Below are positions 16,371-19,662 of a stretch of 19,662 nucleotides of DNA, one piece after another. A program made the position numbers and the translations under genes. Below the pieces are notes generated by a model. It saw nothing but the letters and a program-made list of their open reading frames with translations. It was not told the DNA's origin and did not search any database. Source of the DNA: Bacteroidota bacterium (GTDB lineage Bacteria > Bacteroidota > Bacteroidia > M30B66); assembly GCA_020438185.1 (NCBI GenBank), contig JAGQVC010000004.1, forward strand, positions 1 through 19,662, in the 5' to 3' direction. Each line of letters opens with the position of its first letter. The first letter of the stretch is position 1.

Positions 16371-17114
16371 ATGGAATTTCTTCTGGCAGCAATTACATTG
16401 GGTATCCTCGGCAGTTTCCACTGCGTGGGGATGTGCGGACCAATTGCTCTGGCGCTGCCGGTTCACCATCTTTCAACACCTGGCAAAATCAGCGGCTTGC
16501 TGCTTTACCATATAGGAAGAGCGTTTACTTACAGCCTTTTCGGTGCTTTCTTCGGTGTTCTTGGAATGGGCGTAGTAATAGCCGGCTACCAACAGGCGCT
16601 CTCTGTTGTACTTGGCATTGCAATACTTATCGGGTTGTTTTTGCCTGCAAGCGGATTGTCAAGGTTCTTCACCGCGCCTTTTGCAGGTTTTACCTACAAA
16701 ATAAAATCTGCGTTTTCATCATTATTCAGAAAACGCTCGCATACCGCCTTGTTCGTTACCGGTATGCTTAACGGTCTTTTGCCTTGTGGACTTGTTTACA
16801 TGGCTCTTGCTGGCGCTACAGCTACCGGCGATATAACAAAAGGTGCACTGTTCATGGCAGTGTTCGGGTTGGGTACTTTACCTGCTATGTTCAGTGTCAC
16901 CTTTTTCTCCGGAATTTCAGCTTCGTTCAGAACCAAAATTCGAAAATACATTCCAATTGTGGCCGGTACTATGGCACTTCTGCTCATCCTTAGAGGCCTT
17001 GGTTTGGGAATACCATACGTTAGTCCCAAAATGTCGTCAAAGGTAAATACCGAGCACAATTGCTGTCATAAACCTGCATCCGCCGAAGGCGAAGCTGCCT
17101 GCCATGAACAGTAA
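16371..17114 (+). CDS. SafE/DsbD_2-like polytopic membrane protein with Cys/His-rich C-terminal tail
   Basis: The 247-residue protein has about six membrane helices and the family motifs GSFHCVGMCGP (14-24) and NGLLPCGLVYMAL (134-146), ending with RGLGLGIPYVSP (208-219). Annotated relatives are called sulfite exporter TauE/SafE family or cytochrome c biogenesis transmembrane (DsbD_2-like) proteins. They are often found next to fixGHIS genes, so copper or redox handling for oxidase assembly is more likely here than sulfite export. The tail (229-247) carries H229, C231, C232, H233, C244 and H245, a possible metal site, interrupted by a palindrome-encoded S-A-E-G-E. Its last 11 bases overlap the hemN start, suggesting translational coupling. 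Confidence 0.85.
   Translation: MEFLLAAITLGILGSFHCVGMCGPIALALPVHHLSTPGKISGLLLYHIGRAFTYSLFGAFFGVLGMGVVIAGYQQALSVVLGIAILIGLFLPASGLSRFFTAPFAGFTYKIKSAFSSLFRKRSHTALFVTGMLNGLLPCGLVYMALAGATATGDITKGALFMAVFGLGTLPAMFSVTFFSGISASFRTKIRKYIPIVAGTMALLLILRGLGLGIPYVSPKMSSKVNTEHNCCHKPASAEGEAACHEQ
17079..17092 (+). repeat. Intragenic palindrome, TCCGCCGAAGGCGA
   Basis: This copy encodes S-A-E-G-E within the Cys/His-rich tail of the SafE-like protein. It is identical over 14 bases to the copy at 9182-9195. Confidence 0.6.
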
Positions 17115-18465
17115 ATTACAGGACAAATATACTGTTCCGGGGCCCCGGTACACCAGTTACCCGACTGTTCCATACTGGGACGAGGAAAAGCCCGACGAAA
17201 GTTCCTGGATTTCACGGGCAAAACAGACATTCCACCTTTCGAACAATACAGAAGGAATAAGCCTTTACATTCACCTTCCATTTTGCGAAAGCCTTTGCAC
17301 CTATTGTGGCTGCAACACACGAATTACCCGAAATCATTTGGTTGAAATGCCCTACATCATGCATCTGATTGATGAATGGTGCATGTATCTTGACCTTTTT
17401 GGCGAAAGTCCGAGAATTTCCGAAATTCATCTGGGTGGCGGCACACCAACGTTCTTTAGCGCGGTAAATCTCGATGTACTTCTAACTTCAATTATTTCAT
17501 CGGCAAGCCTTACGGCCGATGCGCGACTCAGTTTTGAGGGGCATCCCGGAAATACGAGCCGGGAGCATCTTCAAACTCTGTACGATCTGGGTTTCAAAAG
17601 ACTAAGCTTCGGAATTCAGGATTTCGATTTGAAGGTACAGGATGCCATTCACCGCTTTCAAACGGTTGAAGAAGTGAGGAATGTAACCGAACTGGCCCGC
17701 GAAATTGGATATACTTCGGTGAACTACGATTTGGTTTACGGGCTTCCATTCCAGACCGAGGCGGGCATTTTAAATACGATTCATGAGGTTATCGGCCTTC
17801 GGCCTGATAGAATTGCATTCTACTCGTATGCGCACGTTCCATGGGTTAAACCGGGTCAGCGCAAGTTCACCGAAATGGATCTTCCCGAAGCAAACCTGAA
17901 GCGTAAAATGTACGAGTTGGGGCGCAACATGTTCGAAGATGCAGGCTATTCAGAAGTCGGCATGGATCATTTTGCCCTTCCGGGTGATGAACTGCTCATC
18001 GCTGCGAAGCAGGGAAAACTGCACCGTAATTTTATGGGCTACACAGCCGGTAAAACATCATTGCTCATTGGTTTGGGAGCCTCATCTATAAGTGATTGCG
18101 GAACTGCTTACGTGCAAAATCCAAAGCACGTAGAAGACTACTACGCCGCTGTTAAAACCGGGCACTTTCCTTTTGTAAAAGGACATTTGCTCAATCATGA
18201 GGATTTGATTTTGCGCGGGCACATTACCAAGCTCATGTGTAACTTCAGCACCAGCTGGAAAAACCCCGAACAGCAGTGCGAAGCCCTTTTCGAAGGCATT
18301 GAAAAACTTGATGAGCTGGAGAACGACGGCTTGCTAATCAGAAAGCCCTACAGTTTGGAAGTCCTTCCGCCGGGTAGGAACTTCATTCGCAATATTTGCA
18401 TGGCATTAGATGCACGCCTTCGGCGGAAAAAGCCTCAAACACAGATTTTTAGTTCAACCGCATAA
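17104..18465 (+). CDS. hemN: Oxygen-independent coproporphyrinogen III oxidase HemN
   Basis: The 453-residue radical SAM enzyme converts coproporphyrinogen III to protoporphyrinogen IX without oxygen. The N-terminus has the HemN signature GPRYTSYPT (13-21). The cluster-binding motif CESLCTYCGC (C61, C65, C68, with C70) and the SAM-binding GGGTPTFF (111-118) follow. Length and motifs match E. coli-type HemN. It overlaps the preceding gene by 11 bases. Heme supply at low oxygen fits the heme-rich cbb3 oxidase encoded upstream. No convincing terminator follows; the hairpin at 18481 lacks a T-run. Confidence 0.97.
   Translation: MNSKLQDKYTVPGPRYTSYPTVPYWDEEKPDESSWISRAKQTFHLSNNTEGISLYIHLPFCESLCTYCGCNTRITRNHLVEMPYIMHLIDEWCMYLDLFGESPRISEIHLGGGTPTFFSAVNLDVLLTSIISSASLTADARLSFEGHPGNTSREHLQTLYDLGFKRLSFGIQDFDLKVQDAIHRFQTVEEVRNVTELAREIGYTSVNYDLVYGLPFQTEAGILNTIHEVIGLRPDRIAFYSYAHVPWVKPGQRKFTEMDLPEANLKRKMYELGRNMFEDAGYSEVGMDHFALPGDELLIAAKQGKLHRNFMGYTAGKTSLLIGLGASSISDCGTAYVQNPKHVEDYYAAVKTGHFPFVKGHLLNHEDLILRGHITKLMCNFSTSWKNPEQQCEALFEGIEKLDELENDGLLIRKPYSLEVLPPGRNFIRNICMALDARLRRKKPQTQIFSSTA
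18415..18427 (-). repeat. Intragenic palindrome, reverse orientation of TCCGCCGAAGGCG
   Basis: CGCCTTCGGCGGA on the plus strand is the reverse complement of the other copies. It lies in the variable C-terminal tail of hemN, reading R-L-R-R. A related GGCC-TTC-GGCC is at 17794-17804 in the same gene, reading G-L-R-P. Confidence 0.55.
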
Positions 18466-18480
18466 TCGGCATTTGGCACA

Positions 18481-18498
18481 AACCCCGCAGGGGTTGAA
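18481..18498 (+). repeat. Hairpin repeat copy 1 (AAyCCCGCArGGGrTTGAA family)
   Basis: AACCCCGCAGGGGTTGAA forms 6-bp arms (AACCCC/GGGGTT) around GCA. A related copy in the same orientation is at 19195-19213. The two copies lie on either side of the toxin-antitoxin pair. Confidence 0.6.
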
Positions 18499-18542
18499 AC
18501 GTTTCTGTTTGAATAATTCATCAAAAGTTAATTATAATGCTT

Positions 18543-18550
18543 TAAATTTG
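18543..18550 (+). promoter_or_regulatory. -7 element of the toxin-antitoxin promoter
   Basis: TAAATTTG is a perfect TAnnTTTG match. Transcription would start near 18555-18557, after the ATG at 18552, so the in-frame ATG at 18573 is the likelier antitoxin start. No clear -33 TTG is at the right distance. Two small palindromes upstream, GAAACGTTTC (18496-18505) and TGAATAATTCA (18510-18520), could be autoregulatory sites. Confidence 0.45.
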
Positions 18551-18572
18551 AATGTATCATGAATGTTTGATT

Positions 18573-18740
18573 ATGACTGTTGATCTCAAACGTATTTCCC
18601 AATCTGAATTGCAGGAATTGCTCAAAAAAAAACTGAATAAACCCAAAAAAGCCGGAAATATTGATAAACACTTCGGGAAGCTGAAACGGAACCTTGATGG
18701 CTTAAAATATCAGAAATCCGCTCGACAGAATGAAGATTGA
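18573..18740 (+). CDS. Probable antitoxin of a VapBC-like type II module
   Basis: From the ATG at 18573 the product is a 55-residue basic protein (MTVDLKRISQSELQELLKKK...), with a helical N-terminal half and a C-terminal tail (HFGKLKRNLDGLKYQ). Similar tails are seen in small antitoxins paired with PIN toxins. An upstream ATG at 18552 would add seven residues but lies before the predicted transcription start. The last 11 bases overlap the PIN toxin gene, the usual arrangement for such pairs. I see no clear DNA-binding fold, so the call depends largely on the partner. Confidence 0.75.
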   Translation: MTVDLKRISQSELQELLKKKLNKPKKAGNIDKHFGKLKRNLDGLKYQKSARQNED

Positions 18741-19095
18741 TTTTCTGGCAGATACAAACTTTCTTATTTACCTTCACGAAGGGAATGAGTCGATTAAAGG
18801 CTTTTTAGGATATGACTATGGAATCTCAGTAGTTTCTGAGATAGAGTTATTGAGCTACAAAAAATTGAGCCCCGATCACGAAAAGAAATTAAAACGTCTG
18901 ATTCAGGATTGCTTTTCAATTGATTTAAGCCCTGAAATCAAGAACATAACAATTGAATTGAAAAAAGAATATTCAGTCAAACTTCCTGATGCCATAATTG
19001 CCGCGAGTGCAATTCAATTTGGGATTCCATTAATTTCAGCGGATAAGCAATTCAGAAAAATTAAAGGTTTAGACTTTATCTGTATCGATTTGTAA
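18730..19095 (+). CDS. PIN-domain toxin (VapC-like ribonuclease)
   Basis: The 121-residue protein fits the PIN fold. It has the N-terminal strand and first acidic residue in FLADTNFLIYL (D8), then E37 in VSEIELLSY, D87 in LPDAIIAASAI, and D105 in ISADKQFRKI. These four acidic positions form the metal site of VapC-type RNases, which usually cleave tRNA or rRNA when freed from the antitoxin. Its target cannot be told from sequence. It overlaps the antitoxin by 11 bases and is more AT-rich than the neighbouring respiratory genes, consistent with an acquired module. Confidence 0.9.
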   Translation: MKIDFLADTNFLIYLHEGNESIKGFLGYDYGISVVSEIELLSYKKLSPDHEKKLKRLIQDCFSIDLSPEIKNITIELKKEYSVKLPDAIIAASAIQFGIPLISADKQFRKIKGLDFICIDL

Positions 19096-19194
19096 TTATC
19101 AATTGAAGTGAAACAATAGGAGGCTGCAATCAATCTCCGCCTCACACCATCACCCCAAAATCCTTTCCGTAGCGAATTCTCCCAAGCCCCAGCC

Positions 19195-19213
19195 AATCCC
19201 GCAAGGGATTGAA
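19195..19213 (+). repeat. Hairpin repeat copy 2 (AAyCCCGCArGGGrTTGAA family)
   Basis: AATCCCGCAAGGGATTGAA has 6-bp arms (AATCCC/GGGATT) around GCAA. It matches copy 1 at 18481-18498 in general sequence and orientation, with compensating changes in the arms. It lies between the PIN toxin gene and the convergent minus-strand gene. Confidence 0.6.
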
Positions 19214-19255
19214 TATGAATACAAGCAGGCACCAATCCGCTAAAAGAAGAAGCCC

Positions 19256-19662
19256 TCACTCAAACTCCACACTCACCTTTTCACCAAAAGGATAAAACCG
19301 CTCATCGTCACCAGCCGCAACCTGCCAACCCGGAATGATGGTGTAAGTGCCCGGCTGGTCAGGACCCACCACAATCATGCGTTGCCGCACTTCCGAAACC
19401 AGGTCGAACATGAGTGGTGTAAGAAACTTTCCTGTTTCAGAGTTTCCATTGTGTTCCAGGCGGTAACCGATTCCAACCCGCTTTTTCTTCATTCCCGAAA
19501 ACAAAGGGTTCGAAGCCGTGGTTTTGAGTGTAATCTGCAGGATGTTTTTCTCATGTGCCTTCATGGTGGGCATTTCCACGATTTCAAACTTTATTTGCTC
19601 AATCGACTCATTGGTATATTCCTGAAGGGAATCGGTATTAGCAATTCTCCATCGGGCTTCGC
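19256..19662 (-). CDS. Unrecognised protein, C-terminal part (5' end outside the window)
   Basis: The minus-strand frame is open from the right edge to the TGA at 19256-19258, giving at least 135 residues. The internal GTG at 19579 is not a necessary start, because codons upstream (EARWRIANTDSLQEYTNESI...) remain open to the edge. The visible part looks rich in beta strands. Its pattern V-x-x-P-D-Q-P-G-T-Y-x-I near residues 80-95 of the shorter frame, with a closing G-x-x-V-x-V-x-F, resembles the last strands of small beta-sandwich domains found beside polysaccharide enzymes. That resemblance is weak and I assign no function. It is convergent to the PIN toxin gene. Confidence 0.7.
   Translation of the reverse strand, partial: EARWRIANTDSLQEYTNESIEQIKFEIVEMPTMKAHEKNILQITLKTTASNPLFSGMKKKRVGIGYRLEHNGNSETGKFLTPLMFDLVSEVRQRMIVVGPDQPGTYTIIPGWQVAAGDDERFYPFGEKVSVEFE

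Noticed and set aside
18481..18498. Hairpin after hemN as a transcription terminator
   Set aside because: The stem is short and no T-run follows. A second related copy elsewhere shows it to be a repeat.
18552..18572. Upstream ATG extending the antitoxin by seven residues
   Set aside because: It lies two bases after a perfect -7 element, before the predicted transcription start, so it would not be in the mRNA.
18481..19213. Two hairpin repeats as the remains of a CRISPR array
   Set aside because: There are only two copies, about 700 bases apart with genes between them, so there is no regular spacer structure.

Overview
The window looks like chromosomal DNA from a member of the Bacteroidota. 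Three kinds of evidence support this. Two secreted proteins end in type IX secretion (T9SS) sorting domains. Several genes are preceded by TAnnTTTG-like -7 elements, and start codons lack clear Shine-Dalgarno sequences. The cbb3 oxidase has the CcoN-CcoO fusion and single-heme CcoP typical of this phylum. The genus cannot be told from the sequence alone.

Layout. The left edge (1-1494, minus strand) holds the 5' part of aspS, cut at residue 498. A 377-base intergenic region separates it from a plus-strand block. That block encodes an Fnr-like Crp/Fnr regulator with four suitably placed cysteines (1872-2582), a five-heme surface cytochrome with a T9SS signal (2610-4556), and a large secreted FG-GAP/ASPIC-UnbV protein with a T9SS signal (4626-7451). 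A perfect 28-bp palindromic terminator (7474-7506) closes this block.

From 7607 to 18465 lies an uninterrupted plus-strand cluster for a high-affinity cbb3-type cytochrome c oxidase. In order it encodes a degenerate hemerythrin-like protein, ccoI (Cu-ATPase), ccoS, a fused ccoNO, a tiny ccoQ, ccoP, ccoG, ccoH, a SafE/DsbD_2-like membrane protein with a Cys/His tail, and hemN. The structural subunits (NO, Q, P), copper delivery (CcoI, perhaps the SafE-like protein), assembly factors (S, G, H) and oxygen-independent heme synthesis (HemN) together form one microaerobic respiration module. The adjacent Fnr-like regulator is the obvious candidate controller. Two TGA-N6-TCA sites, the core of Crp/Fnr-family operators, lie in front of the hemerythrin-ccoI pair and in front of ccoS-ccoNO. 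The second sits about 42 bases upstream of the predicted transcription start, the classical class II activator position.

The right end (18466-19662) is accessory in character. A VapBC-like toxin-antitoxin pair (PIN-domain toxin) is bracketed by two copies of a short hairpin repeat in the same orientation. Next to it is the C-terminal part of an unrecognised minus-strand protein that runs off the window.

A second short palindrome built on GCCGAAGGC recurs eight times inside coding sequences, always in the same reading frame and mostly at linkers, loops or tails. The most unusual points are the operator/regulator pairing, the surface multiheme cytochrome beside the regulator, the hemerythrin-like protein missing two of its usual iron-ligand histidines, the repeated GTC-ATG start context in the oxidase operon, and the two families of dispersed palindromes. 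I saw no tRNA, rRNA, CRISPR array or insertion sequence.
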